Origin: CAYMSF01 sp964542255
Lineage (GTDB): Bacteria > Verrucomicrobiota > Lentisphaeria > Victivallales > Victivallaceae
Direction of reading: 5' to 3'
NCBI GenBank assembly: GCA_964542255.1
Contig: CAZITV010000008.1
Location: 1-36,770, forward strand
DNA: 36,770 bases
The notes under the pieces were generated by a model. It saw only the letters and a program-made list of their open reading frames with translations. It was not told the origin of the DNA and did no database searches. Of this stretch, positions 24,286 to 33,363 are shown in pieces. The translations under genes were made by a program, and so were the position numbers. Numbering within the stretch: the first letter of the stretch is position 1; every line of letters begins with the position of its first letter.

Positions 24286-24810
24286 ATGAGCAGTAAATAT
24301 TTTGAATTAGCTAAGGCAGTTATACTGTTACCCGGTACGGTTCTGGTATTTATTCCCAGCACAATTTTATATTTATCTGGAATTAGTGCAGGTCAACGCA
24401 GCGATGTTGTATATCTGCTTGCGGGCGTGCTGCTGCTGTTCGGTCTCTCCTTGGCGTTATGGACGGTCAGCTTATTCACGAGGGTCGGCAATGGCACTCC
24501 GGCGCCGTGGTCGCCGCCTAAACATTTAGTAGTGCGTGGTCCGTATCATTATGTACGCAATCCAATGATCACCGGAGTATTATTAATACTGATGAGTGAG
24601 GCTTTATTTTTCTCAAGCATTGCACTCGGATTATGGTGGATATTTTTTTTAATTGCCAATTTGATATATTTACAGATGGTTGAGGAGCCAGGACTGATTA
24701 AGCGGTTTGGGGGTGAATACGAAATATACCGTCAAAATGTACCGCGCTGGATACCGCGTTTGACACCATGGCACATGCCGCGCCAGCGGCAACCAGACAA
24801 ACCGCATTAA
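24286..24810 (+). CDS. Isoprenylcysteine carboxyl methyltransferase/phospholipid methyltransferase-like membrane protein
   Basis: This 174-residue protein has four or five hydrophobic helices. It carries the membrane methyltransferase signature VVRGPYHYVRNPMITG (about 82-97) followed by EEPGLIKRFGGEYEIYRQNVPRWIPR (about 137-162). These parts bind S-adenosylmethionine in the ICMT/PEMT family. Bacteria lack prenylated CaaX proteins, so the substrate is probably a lipid or small molecule and cannot be named. AGGAA precedes the ATG. It is divergent from dnaA across the candidate origin. Confidence 0.8.
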   Translation: MSSKYFELAKAVILLPGTVLVFIPSTILYLSGISAGQRSDVVYLLAGVLLLFGLSLALWTVSLFTRVGNGTPAPWSPPKHLVVRGPYHYVRNPMITGVLLILMSEALFFSSIALGLWWIFFLIANLIYLQMVEEPGLIKRFGGEYEIYRQNVPRWIPRLTPWHMPRQRQPDKPH

Positions 24811-24944
24811 TCTGACGACTTCATCACCCTCGGACGCATGTGTTTGAACATGCAAACCGCTCATAAATCTTTATAATTTTCTGAATTTACTGTGGCAATT
24901 TTGCCGCTGTTAAAACCATTTTACGCTGAGTATACATCAAAATT

Positions 24945-25571
24945 TCAGCTGAACAAATTATGAGCCAGTTTTTTTATACCGGCCGCGATAATTTCCGCCT
25001 GAACAGTGCGTCCCTCCGGGGTATAATGAATAGCATCACTGCTAAATAAATCCGGGTTAACTGCCATTGGTGTATATAGGTCAATAACCGGTAATTCAAG
25101 TTCATTGGCAATCTCTGCAGCGGTGGCATTGCGCTTGATTACGCGCGGATTTCTTTGAGCGTCAAAACTGCTCAAGTCGCCAACAGTGCGGATCGGAGTA
25201 CTATTGCGCCAGAGCAGCATACGCGTTGAAGCTTTCAAAGCAGTTAAAACTTCACGTAAATTTGCTGTGTAAACTGAATCATCAATATCCCAACCGTGCA
25301 GTCCATTGTTAAAAATTATTATTGTGTAATGGTTGAGACTAAGCATATAATTGAGTTCTGTCATATAATTTATGTCGCTGACACACTTGGCGGTTGCAAG
25401 ATAATCAACTGAGATTTTTTCTTTGATTATATCGAACAACAAATCACCGTGTCCGGCGACGATAGAGTCACCGACAAGCAATATTCTGGGCAGCGTGGTA
25501 TCCGGTGCGTTGTTCCAGCGCAAATTAGTCCATTCTATATATTCCTTCACGGTGGTTTTTTGAGCAGTCAT
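24945..25571 (-). CDS. SGNH/GDSL-family hydrolase
   Basis: The 208 residues show the blocks of the SGNH esterase family: LLVGDSIVAG with S36, FNNGLHGWD (N88 or N89 and Gly), and SSDAIHYTPEGR with D179 and H182. The catalytic Ser, Asp and His are all present. Such enzymes remove acyl groups from lipids, sugars or peptides. No signal peptide is visible, so the activity would be intracellular. The gene stands alone, with the MITE-like repeat just upstream of it on the minus strand. Confidence 0.8.
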   Translation of the reverse strand: MTAQKTTVKEYIEWTNLRWNNAPDTTLPRILLVGDSIVAGHGDLLFDIIKEKISVDYLATAKCVSDINYMTELNYMLSLNHYTIIIFNNGLHGWDIDDSVYTANLREVLTALKASTRMLLWRNSTPIRTVGDLSSFDAQRNPRVIKRNATAAEIANELELPVIDLYTPMAVNPDLFSSDAIHYTPEGRTVQAEIIAAGIKKLAHNLFS

Positions 25572-25651
25572 TGATAAAATCCTTTGCTGTTGTTTATATT
25601 CAATTAGGTTGAAAATTTAAAATAGATGCCTCACAAGTTGACTGTTTTAAG

Positions 25652-25923
25652 CTAGTACTCTGCAAATCTTAAATTGTCGGATTGACAAGTTAAATTGTGG
25701 ATTGAATTTTTTTGCTCAGACTGAAGGGCGATATGAATATCGTCCGAAGAAGGAACAGAAAAATATATCCGCAAGAAACTCGCTTCCATTTGCAATCTTT
25801 TGAATTTGGATTCGTACCCTTCAAGTACCTTCGATACCACGGTATCGGCGGTCTTTCAGAATACGAACCAACCTTCAAAATTTTTGCAATCAATCCGAAT
25901 ATTTAAACTTTACAGAGCGCTAG
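25652..25923. repeat. MITE-like repeat with terminal inverted repeats, copy 1
   Basis: The 272-base element starts CTAGTACTCTGCAAAT and ends with a segment whose reverse complement is CTAGCGCTCTGTAAAG, 12 of 16 identical. A related sequence occurs at 35673-35845, matching best over the first 130 bases. Short open frames within it on both strands have no recognisable domains and are best ignored. The inner part absent from copy 2 holds a small palindrome (CGATACC/GGTATCG, about 25832-25847). No transposase is encoded and no clear target duplication is visible. It lies between ispG and the SGNH gene. Confidence 0.65.
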
Positions 25924-25930
25924 AGGCGCT

Positions 25931-27025
25931 TTAAATTTGAGCTGCAGCGATAATTTCCTGCTGCAGTATTGCAAAACCTTCAGATTCAGAATATGTTCCG
26001 ATGATTTTGCCGTGTTTGAACAAAATCACCTGATTTTTACCGCCGGCGATGCCGATATCGGCATCTTTAGCTTCGCCGGGGCCATTTACGACACATCCCA
26101 TTACTGCAATTTTTTTTAGTTTTATTTTTTTTCCGGATTGCTTAATTTGTTCAACCAAGGCCTCAACTTTACCGGCTAGTGTGAAGAGGTCAATTTCAGT
26201 ACGACCGCAGGTTGGGCACGCAATGATATCAACTTCGGCGTCGCGCAAACCGCAATATTCCAGAATGCGGATTCCAGTTTTTATCTCTTCGAGCGGGTCG
26301 GCAGTCAAGCTGACACGAATCGTGTCGCCAATGCCGGACAACAGCAATGAGCCGATGCCGACTGCAGATTTGATATTGCCGCGGTAGAGCGTTCCTGCTT
26401 CAGTAACACCTAAATGCAGCGGGTAGCCGGCGCGCTGCGCAAAAGCTTTGTATGCCAGAACAGTTGCCGCAACAGATGAAGCTTTGAGTGAAACTTTGAT
26501 TAGGTTAAAGTCATATTTCTCCAACAATTGACACTGCTGCATTGCGCTGCTCACCAATGCTTCAGCGAGCTGCTGGTCATGGTCAGTACCACAGCAAGAA
26601 TTAAGGAAGCTGGGATTAATGCTGCCTGAATTGGCTCCGACACGAATGGGAATGCCAGCTTCTCCAGCGGCTTCAGCCACTCTGCGGACATTATCTTCAT
26701 GACCGATATTACCCGGATTAATCCGGATTCCATGAATGCCGGCACGAATTGACGCTACCGCCAGACGGTAATCGAAGTGTATATCGGCAATTACCGGAAT
26801 CCGACTGTTAGCTATTATTTCTGGTAAAGCTTTAACCGCGTTTTCATCTGGAACCGCAACGCGGATAATCTCGCACCCAGCTGCGGTCAACGCATCGATC
26901 TGGCGCAGCGTAGAAGCGGCATCACGAGTATCAGTATTGGTCATAGACTGTACTGATACCGGTGCCCCGCCGCCAACGAGGAGTTTACCGAGCCGGAGCT
27001 GGCTGGTTTGCTGCCTGTACCACAT
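25931..27025 (-). CDS. ispG: 4-hydroxy-3-methylbut-2-en-1-yl diphosphate synthase (flavodoxin/ferredoxin)
   Basis: IspG (GcpE) makes HMBPP from methylerythritol cyclodiphosphate in the MEP isoprenoid pathway, using a [4Fe-4S] cluster. The 364 residues have VSVQSMTNTDT (23-33), ADIHFDYRLA, RINPGNIG, and the cluster ligands C270 and C273 (CPTCGRTEID), C311 and E318 (GCVVNGPGEA). This is the standard short bacterial form without the inserted A* domain of plants and some bacteria. The start overlaps the 3' end of rseP by 41 bases. It closes a minus-strand operon that also carries ispC. Confidence 0.96.
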   Translation of the reverse strand: MWYRQQTSQLRLGKLLVGGGAPVSVQSMTNTDTRDAASTLRQIDALTAAGCEIIRVAVPDENAVKALPEIIANSRIPVIADIHFDYRLAVASIRAGIHGIRINPGNIGHEDNVRRVAEAAGEAGIPIRVGANSGSINPSFLNSCCGTDHDQQLAEALVSSAMQQCQLLEKYDFNLIKVSLKASSVAATVLAYKAFAQRAGYPLHLGVTEAGTLYRGNIKSAVGIGSLLLSGIGDTIRVSLTADPLEEIKTGIRILEYCGLRDAEVDIIACPTCGRTEIDLFTLAGKVEALVEQIKQSGKKIKLKKIAVMGCVVNGPGEAKDADIGIAGGKNQVILFKHGKIIGTYSESEGFAILQQEIIAAAQI

Positions 27026-28730
27026 CTTTTATAGCCTCTTTGTTAACGGCTGGAACTCTGCTCGGTGCTTGTTCCGTCTGTGTTGTTGCTGCCGCGGATT
27101 TCTCGTTTTCTGGAACCAGGCGGAGCACATCGTAAAAACTGACATAAATCATTAGCGAGATTAGTAAGAATACGAATGCGTAACTGAGTACTTTCACAAT
27201 GACATCCGGCACTGGACGGCGAATAATCATTTCTATAGCGGCAAGCAGCATATGACCGCCGTCAAGCACTGGAAGCGGCAGGAGATTAAAAATAGCCAGA
27301 GCGAACGATATAATTACTACGAAATAAATTCCCAGCAGGAAAGATCCATAATAAACTGAGACAAAGATAGTGCGCCCCAGACCAATTGGACCGCTCAGGT
27401 TGCGCGGTTTGAGCGAGCTGCCTTCCTCGGTAATGCCTGCCTGCTTAGTCAGTCCAAAGATGATGCCGCGCAATGATTTATAGCTTAAATCTATTACCTT
27501 GACAAACTGTTCAACTGGAGAAGGATGGTCAATAACGGTAAGTCTGATACCGACGGTATAATGCTGCAGATGCTTTGCCTGCAGTGTGAGCACAATTTCC
27601 TGAGTGCCGCGTTTAACGGTCATTTTGAAAGGTCTGGTTTCATTATTAACCAACTCTTTTTTAAACGCTTCGACGGTAGAAATCTCCTTATCGTTAACTT
27701 TTTTAATAATATCGCCAGGTTTGACGCCTGCTTTAGCAGCGGGGAAATCATCAACCAAATGTGCTACTTCAAGATTTTTATCATTCTTATAGATGACCCC
27801 GACGAAAAAGCGCTTTTTTTCCTCATCCGGGATATTATCATTTAGCACGGGGACAAGATTTTTGATTTCGATGATATTTTCGGCACGTTTAACTTTCAAT
27901 GTTAAAGGAGCTGCTTCAAATCGTTCAATCAGTGATTGGAATTCATCGAATCCAGAGACTTTAATGCCATTTACCGCCAACAGCACATCGCCATCTTTGA
28001 CGCCGGCTTTTTCGGCAGGAGAGTTAGCGTTAGGATATAAGACAATCGGAATTCTCGGAGTAAAATATGGCCATGCGATACGCTCTTTTTTTAAGCTGGC
28101 AGGCCCGTTGGGATTTTCGATCGGTTCGTATTGAATGGTTTTGTATTCGCCATTGCGCTCCAAATCTAAATCAACTTTTCCGACTGCGAAAAGAATAGTT
28201 TGCACAAATTCGTTCCAAGTGCAGAAAAACCGGTGTCCGTTAATTTTAACGATGACGTCATTCTCGCGTAATCCAGCTTGATATTCCGGACCGGATTTAT
28301 CGATCGTATCAACCACAACGGTGCGCATTTTGGGGGTATCCTGAGGGATGCCATAATACCAGACCACAGTTCCCAGCACCAGACCAAAAAGGATATTAAA
28401 GAACGGTCCGGAAAATGCGGTGAGCAAACGGTCTAAGGGTTTAGCCCTGGGAAGCTCGATGCCGTCCTCATTTTTCGGCACTGAAGTCGTGTCGATCTGT
28501 GGCAAATCTACGTATCCGCCGAACGGCAGCCAGCCTAAGCGGTATTCTACCCCGCCAATTTTTTTTGACCATATTTTGCGGAATCCGAGTGAAAATGCGA
28601 CGATATGCAGTCCCCGCCATTTAGCCACTAAAAAATGACCTAGTTCGTGAATAAAGATACAAAAACCCAAGAAAAACACCATAAAGACGACTGAACCAAT
28701 AATTCTCAAAACATCATAAAAATTTTCCAT
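26985..28730 (-). CDS. rseP: RseP-family site-2 zinc metalloprotease with three PDZ domains
   Basis: This intramembrane protease of family M50 cleaves membrane-bound regulators such as anti-sigma factors. The first helix holds the zinc motif HELGH (28-32) and the last part supplies LPLPVLDGGHM with D490. Between them three PDZ-like units are recognisable: around 136-205 (PEYQAGLRENDVIVKINGH), 228-290 (PAEKAGVKDGDVLLAVNG) and 318-388 (PAAKAGVKPGDIIKKVND). E. coli RseP has two in about 450 residues, which explains the length of 581 here. A Pro/Ala-rich tail follows the last helix. Genes for ispC and ispG flank it, a common bacterial arrangement. Confidence 0.93.
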   Translation of the reverse strand: MENFYDVLRIIGSVVFMVFFLGFCIFIHELGHFLVAKWRGLHIVAFSLGFRKIWSKKIGGVEYRLGWLPFGGYVDLPQIDTTSVPKNEDGIELPRAKPLDRLLTAFSGPFFNILFGLVLGTVVWYYGIPQDTPKMRTVVVDTIDKSGPEYQAGLRENDVIVKINGHRFFCTWNEFVQTILFAVGKVDLDLERNGEYKTIQYEPIENPNGPASLKKERIAWPYFTPRIPIVLYPNANSPAEKAGVKDGDVLLAVNGIKVSGFDEFQSLIERFEAAPLTLKVKRAENIIEIKNLVPVLNDNIPDEEKKRFFVGVIYKNDKNLEVAHLVDDFPAAKAGVKPGDIIKKVNDKEISTVEAFKKELVNNETRPFKMTVKRGTQEIVLTLQAKHLQHYTVGIRLTVIDHPSPVEQFVKVIDLSYKSLRGIIFGLTKQAGITEEGSSLKPRNLSGPIGLGRTIFVSVYYGSFLLGIYFVVIISFALAIFNLLPLPVLDGGHMLLAAIEMIIRRPVPDVIVKVLSYAFVFLLISLMIYVSFYDVLRLVPENEKSAAATTQTEQAPSRVPAVNKEAIKDVVQAANQPAPAR

Positions 28731-28823
28731 AATACTCCATTTAAAGTTGAGTTAAAGAGCTGTTCAAAAATAATCTTTACAAATTTCAATACCAAATTTA
28801 TCTACATTTATACTATGAGCTGA

Positions 28824-29978
28824 TCACAAAATTTCCTGAGCGGTTTGCCTTGCCCAGCGGTCTGCGTCAATTACTGCGGCAAGTGATAAATTTTTAACTG
28901 TTTGATGCTTAGCCATCGTTTTTTCGATAATATGCCAAATACCAGTAAAACCGATAGCTCCCGTTTTAAATTTTTCCACCGCAACTTCATTAGCGGCATT
29001 CATCACCGCCGGCATGGTACCACCGGCACGCAAAGCGGAATAGGCAAAATCCAGCGATGGAAATAAATTCCGGTTAGGCAACTCAAAGCTCAATTTATTA
29101 AATACCGCGAAATCAAGCGGCGCCATTTCACCCGGACATTTCTCCGGCCAGGTCAGTGCGTATTGAATTGGGAAACGCATATCCGGCGTGGACATTTGCG
29201 CCAAAATCGTCCGGTCAGTAAATTCAACCATCGAATGTATCACCGATTGCGGATGAATAACTACATCAATACGCTCAGGAGGCATGCCAAAGAGAAAAGC
29301 TGCTTCCACAATTTCCAATGCTTTATTCATCAGTGTGGCGGAGTCTATGCTGACCTTGGCGCCCATATTCCAAGTTGGATGTGCCAAGGCCTGCTGCAAT
29401 GTCGCAGCGCGCAGAATGCCATCATCCGCGTCCTTAAACGGACCGCCGCTGGCGGTAAGCAGCAACCGCGCCACATCCTGCGCCGATTTACCTTCAAGGC
29501 ATTGAAAAATTGCACTGTGTTCGCTATCAACAGGAATAATTTTAGCATTGCCGCCGACTGATTCACGCATTACCAGCTCACCCGCCATAACCAGGACTTC
29601 TTTGCTGGCTAACGCAACTTTTTTGCCAGCGCGCAGCGTATTGATTACCGGCATTAAACCGCCGGTTCCGACAATCGCGCACAATACTGTATCCACATCT
29701 GCAGCGGCGACCAAATCATTCAAACGCTCTTCGCTGGCATAAGCCCGGCAACCATCAGGGAGTAGCCTGGCGAGTTCATCGCGGTTGCCTGCCTCGGAGG
29801 TTAGTGCCCATTGGCAATTCAGCTCTGCCGCCTGCTCCGCGAGTCTTTTGACATTGTTTTTGGCAGCTATGCCGCAAACCTGGAATCGGTCAGGCAGGCT
29901 TTTAACAACTTTTACCGCGTTTTCACCGATTGAACCGGTTGAGCCGAGGATGATAATATTTTGTTTTGTTGACGCCAT
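28824..29978 (-). CDS. ispC: 1-deoxy-D-xylulose-5-phosphate reductoisomerase
   Basis: IspC (Dxr) converts DXP to methylerythritol phosphate with NADPH, the committed step of the MEP pathway. The N-terminus has the nucleotide-binding loop GSTGSIGENAV. Further on are SKEVLVMAGELV, the metal and substrate motif PVDSEHSAIFQCL, SGGPFKD, MGAKVSIDSATLMNKALE and IHPQSVIHSMVEF. I chose the ATG at 29978 (384 residues) over an upstream in-frame TTG at 30011, which would overlap dtd by 20 bases and add 11 residues unlike the family. It starts 13 bases after dtd. Confidence 0.95.
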   Translation of the reverse strand: MASTKQNIIILGSTGSIGENAVKVVKSLPDRFQVCGIAAKNNVKRLAEQAAELNCQWALTSEAGNRDELARLLPDGCRAYASEERLNDLVAAADVDTVLCAIVGTGGLMPVINTLRAGKKVALASKEVLVMAGELVMRESVGGNAKIIPVDSEHSAIFQCLEGKSAQDVARLLLTASGGPFKDADDGILRAATLQQALAHPTWNMGAKVSIDSATLMNKALEIVEAAFLFGMPPERIDVVIHPQSVIHSMVEFTDRTILAQMSTPDMRFPIQYALTWPEKCPGEMAPLDFAVFNKLSFELPNRNLFPSLDFAYSALRAGGTMPAVMNAANEVAVEKFKTGAIGFTGIWHIIEKTMAKHQTVKNLSLAAVIDADRWARQTAQEIL

Positions 29979-29991
29979 ATTCGAGTTTTGT

Positions 29992-30438
29992 TTATTTTTT
30001 TCTTGATTCAATCATCAACGTTACAGGACCATGGTTTACGATACTCACTTCCATATCAGCGCCAAACTGTCCGGTGGCAATCTTTATACCGGCGCTGCCG
30101 AACTGCTTAATAAATTTTTCATAGAGCGGCACGGCATGTTCCGGTGCTGCCGCTTCAGTAAAACTAGGCCGGCGTCCTTTATCAGCATCACCGTACAGAG
30201 TAAATTGTGACACAATTAGCGCTTCACCATTGACATCCAGCAGCGATAAATTCATCTTATCGGCAGCATCGCGAAATATCCGCAGATTAACGCATTTATC
30301 CACCAGGAAACTAACATCACGTTCATCGTCGTCGTGTGTGATGCCGAGCAATATCACCATACCGTAACCGATACTGCCGGCAATAACTCCTCCAACCGCT
30401 ACCGACGCAGATGAGACACGCTGCACCAATACCCGCAT
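29992..30438 (-). CDS. dtd: D-aminoacyl-tRNA deacylase
   Basis: Dtd hydrolyses D-amino acids (and glycine from tRNA-Ala) off mischarged tRNAs, a proofreading role in the cytoplasm. The 148 residues begin with the family MRVLVQRVSSASV and contain SQFTLY (77-82, catalytic region) and the GPVT motif at 137-140 (the preceding residues are NH where most have another residue plus D or S). Length is standard. It starts two bases after the folE stop, so the two genes are one transcript. Confidence 0.95.
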   Translation of the reverse strand: MRVLVQRVSSASVAVGGVIAGSIGYGMVILLGITHDDDERDVSFLVDKCVNLRIFRDAADKMNLSLLDVNGEALIVSQFTLYGDADKGRRPSFTEAAAPEHAVPLYEKFIKQFGSAGIKIATGQFGADMEVSIVNHGPVTLMIESRKK

Positions 30439-30440
30439 GA

Positions 30441-30983
30441 CTAATCCTTTATTAAACGCAAAAATTCATTTCTGGTGGCTGCCTCTTTTCTGAATGAACC
30501 CTGCATAGACGAGGTGGTCATAATGGAATTTTGTTTTTCCACGCCGCGCATCAACATACACAGATGCTGTGCTTCCATGACTACGCCAACGCCTTCCGCG
30601 TTGATAGTCTCTTTTATAGTTTCAGCGATTTGCTGCGTCAAACGTTCCTGCAATTGCAGACGTCTTGCGTACATATCTACGATTCTGGCAATTTTGCTGA
30701 CACCGAAAACCTTGCCGTTAGGAATATACCCAACGTGGCATCTGCCAAAAAACGGCAGCAGGTGGTGCTCGCACAAACTGTAAAATTCAATTTGTCTGAC
30801 AATAACCATATCGTTGCTGTCAACGTCAAAAAAAGCATCATTAACCACATCTTCAAGCTTCTGCTTGTAGCCGCGGGTCAAAAACAAATAACTCTCCATC
30901 ACCCGCTGCGGCGTATCTTTTAAACCATCGCGGTCCGGGTCTTCGCCCATTTGAATCAAAATATTTCTGATTGAATCTTTCAT
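30441..30983 (-). CDS. folE: GTP cyclohydrolase I
   Basis: FolE turns GTP into dihydroneopterin triphosphate, the first step of folate and, through other enzymes, of queuosine and pterin synthesis. The 180 residues show the zinc site C71 and H74 in the FYSLCEHHLLPFFG segment and C142 in EAQHLCMLMRGVEK, with GYIPNGKVFGVSKIAR between them. The start of the protein lacks the long N-terminal extension of eukaryotic forms. It is the first gene of a tight minus-strand run folE-dtd-ispC-rseP-ispG, 132 bases after the end of cobB. Confidence 0.96.
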   Translation of the reverse strand: MKDSIRNILIQMGEDPDRDGLKDTPQRVMESYLFLTRGYKQKLEDVVNDAFFDVDSNDMVIVRQIEFYSLCEHHLLPFFGRCHVGYIPNGKVFGVSKIARIVDMYARRLQLQERLTQQIAETIKETINAEGVGVVMEAQHLCMLMRGVEKQNSIMTTSSMQGSFRKEAATRNEFLRLIKD

Positions 30984-31115
30984 ATCACCACATAATGAAT
31001 CGATTGAAACTAAATCTCAGCGTAAAATATAACAATTTTATCGCGTTATTCAATATGGCATTCGGTTTTTTTGAATTAATCGCAAGAGATAAGAGGAATT
31101 GGGCACCAACGAAGA

Positions 31116-32489
31116 CTATTTATTCAGTAAGAAGTCGCGGAAATTTTCAACCAGCACAGGATTGGAGGCGAAATGGATATGAATGTATCCGGCACAGACG
31201 CGGCCGGAGCAATATCCTGAGTTAACGGCGGTGTTATCGCGGCAGCCATGCCCTGACCATAATGGGGTCACCGCCCGCCTGAAGGTAACCTGCGACCAGT
31301 GGAATTCGTGTCCGCGCGCTTTGACACCGGCCGCACCGAAACAACAATCATTGACCGCGGTTAAATCACGGTAGCCAAAAGGCCCCAGGCGTTTTCCCAT
31401 CGTAGTGTCAGCTGGAATAAGACCGCACATTGGCATTGGCTTGCCGTCATCTCCGGCGATAGTTTCAGTTAAGTACATATAGCCGCCGCATTCTGCATAA
31501 ACCGCGCCGCCGTTATCGGCAAAAGTTTTGATGGCACGGCGCATGGCGCTGTTTTCTGCCAGCTCTCCGGCAAACATTTCCGGGAACCCGCCACCGAGGT
31601 AAATTCCATTGAGGTTCTCCGGCAGGACGGTATCGTGCAGTGGCGAAAATTCAATTAGTTCAATTCCAGAACGGCGCAGTATATCTAAATTGTCAGCATA
31701 ATAAAAATGAAAAACTTCATCCAGTGCAACACCCAATCTGACTGACGGCGGCGGAAGCGGCGGAATTTCGACAGCAATTCTGGGCATCGCCGCCAGTTTG
31801 AGAATCCGGTCAAGGTCAAGATATTGCTCCGCAGCGTCAGCCAGCTTTTCAAACCACGGTTCGCTTTTTTCATTTTCTGCAAAAGGTACCAACCCGAGAT
31901 GGCGTTCCGGCAATGCCCATTCAGGCGTATCCGGCAATCTTCCCAGCAACGGCGGCAAATGATGTGCTGCCAGTGCTTCGCTCAAGATTGCCGCGTGTGC
32001 TTCAGAATTTACACGATTGGCAATGACCCCGATGATTGTTATTCCGGGGCAAAAATCAACGAATCCTTTAACCAGGGCGGCAATACTGCCGGCAGTGCCT
32101 TTAGCGTTAACCGTCAAGATTACCGGTAAATGCAGCACCAGCGCTGTTTCGGCGGTAGAGCCGGCCAAGGTGACCGGCGAGGCGCCATCAAACATTCCCA
32201 TTACTCCCTCGACAACGGCACAATCGGCATCAGCGCTATTGACTGCGAACGAGTTCATAACTTCGTTTTCACCCATCATCCATAAGTCAAGATTGCGCGA
32301 GGCACACCCGGCGGCCACCTGATGAAATGTAGGGTCAATATAGTCAGGACCGCATTTGAACGGCTGCACCTTGATTTGGCGGCGGCGCAGGGCGCGCAAT
32401 AGCGCCAGCGTTAATGTGGTTTTGCCGTCACCGGAAGAAGTTCCGGCGATACAAAACGCGGCAAAGGAGTTGGCAGAGTGATTATTCAA
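31116..32489 (-). CDS. cobB: Cobyrinate a,c-diamide synthase (CobB/CbiA)
   Basis: The enzyme amidates the a and c side chains of cobyrinate in corrin synthesis using ATP and glutamine. The 457 residues have an N-terminal ATP-binding domain with GTSSGDGKTTLTLAL (16-30) and VEGVMGMFDG (about 93-102). A C-terminal class I glutamine amidotransferase domain follows, with the nucleophile C334 in YAECGGYMYLTE. CobQ (cobyric acid synthase) is related but lacks the VEGVMGMFDG combination with this layout. Its start overlaps cobO by four bases. No other cobalamin gene is in the window. Confidence 0.93.
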   Translation of the reverse strand: MNNHSANSFAAFCIAGTSSGDGKTTLTLALLRALRRRQIKVQPFKCGPDYIDPTFHQVAAGCASRNLDLWMMGENEVMNSFAVNSADADCAVVEGVMGMFDGASPVTLAGSTAETALVLHLPVILTVNAKGTAGSIAALVKGFVDFCPGITIIGVIANRVNSEAHAAILSEALAAHHLPPLLGRLPDTPEWALPERHLGLVPFAENEKSEPWFEKLADAAEQYLDLDRILKLAAMPRIAVEIPPLPPPSVRLGVALDEVFHFYYADNLDILRRSGIELIEFSPLHDTVLPENLNGIYLGGGFPEMFAGELAENSAMRRAIKTFADNGGAVYAECGGYMYLTETIAGDDGKPMPMCGLIPADTTMGKRLGPFGYRDLTAVNDCCFGAAGVKARGHEFHWSQVTFRRAVTPLWSGHGCRDNTAVNSGYCSGRVCAGYIHIHFASNPVLVENFRDFLLNK

Positions 32490-33037
32490 AAGTCTATTCC
32501 CCGCTGCGCCGGAATTCCGGCACGGAATGGATGCTTGATTTCATTAATTTCAGAAACCATATCTGAAACTGCGATAAGCGGTTCTGGTGCATTGCGTCCG
32601 GTGATAATCACATGCATCCACGGCGGGCGCTGCTGCAATTGCTGAATAGTGGTTGCTAATGGTAAATAATTTTTAGATAAAACAATATTCAGTTCGTCCA
32701 GAATTAACAAATCCGTAACTTTATTCTGCTGTAAATATTCTGTCGCCATGCCCCAGCCGCGCTGACTGCAGGCAATATCTTCTTCCCGGCTGGCATTGCG
32801 GCGCCAGGTAAATCCGGCGCCGATGGAACAAATTTCAAAATTCATTCCAGCGTTCTGGGCGAAGCGGCGTTCGCCGGTTTCAGTATCGTCTTTGATAAAT
32901 TGTACCATGGCGACATTCCATCCCCAGCCGAGTGCGCGCACGGCGATGCCGAGCGCACCTGAGGTTTTGCCTTTACCGTTGCCGGTAATATTTATCAATA
33001 AACCGTTTCGTTTATCCCGGTTCGAGTTATCAATCAT
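32486..33037 (-). CDS. cobO: Corrinoid adenosyltransferase (CobO/BtuR type)
   Basis: The enzyme adds the adenosyl group to cob(I)alamin or cobinamide, for synthesis or salvage of coenzyme B12. The 183 residues carry a P-loop at TGNGKGKTS (18-26), then AVRALGWGWNVAMVQFIK and the Walker B-like DLLILDELN, with the RPPWMHVIITGRNAP segment typical of CobA/BtuR. The four-base overlap with cobB means coupled translation. Upstream DNA (33038-33363) shows no B12-box-like riboswitch motif that I can recognise. Confidence 0.95.
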   Translation of the reverse strand: MIDNSNRDKRNGLLINITGNGKGKTSGALGIAVRALGWGWNVAMVQFIKDDTETGERRFAQNAGMNFEICSIGAGFTWRRNASREEDIACSQRGWGMATEYLQQNKVTDLLILDELNIVLSKNYLPLATTIQQLQQRPPWMHVIITGRNAPEPLIAVSDMVSEINEIKHPFRAGIPAQRGIDF

Positions 33038-33363
33038 AATTGTAATTCCAAATTGAGTTAATGAAACGACTTTATGCCAATTCGTTTACATTGTCCGGTG
33101 CCTGAGTTTGGTATAAAGTAGCTGTAATTTGCGGCAAATCAATATTTTCATAGTTGATTTTACGCAAAAAAACAGAGATTTATTCATCGTTTTTTTGCAT
33201 AAAGTGTTGATTATGCTAGATTAAATTAGTTGTATAATTTTAACAGGTGTGAATTTTCGGGTACTTTGGCAAAAATCAAAGGGAAACTAATCTTGAAAAT
33301 ATTATTAAAGTTAGTTCAGTAATATAACACTAAGGAGTTGTTATACTCAATTAGGTTTAAATT
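33038..33363. other. Divergent intergenic region between cobO and the MmcB-like gene
   Basis: The 326 bases are AT-rich. A consensus TATAAT at 33233-33238 faces the plus-strand gene, but the nearest TTGATT lies 20 bases before it, longer than ideal. AAGGAG (33333 region) is too far from the ATG at 33364 to serve as its ribosome-binding site. No riboswitch or long repeat was found. Confidence 0.4.

Noticed and set aside
25652..25906. Three overlapping ORFs of 60-67 codons near ispG
   Set aside because: They lie within the MITE-like repeat on both strands and are not kept in frame in the second copy.
25581..33355. Shared TCAATTAGGTT-type sequence near 25600 and 33350
   Set aside because: The match is about 10-12 bases in AT-rich DNA and may be chance; no structure accompanies it.
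33038..33363. Cobalamin riboswitch before cobO
   Set aside because: Position and gene would fit, but I found no B12-box-like sequence or matching stems on the minus strand.
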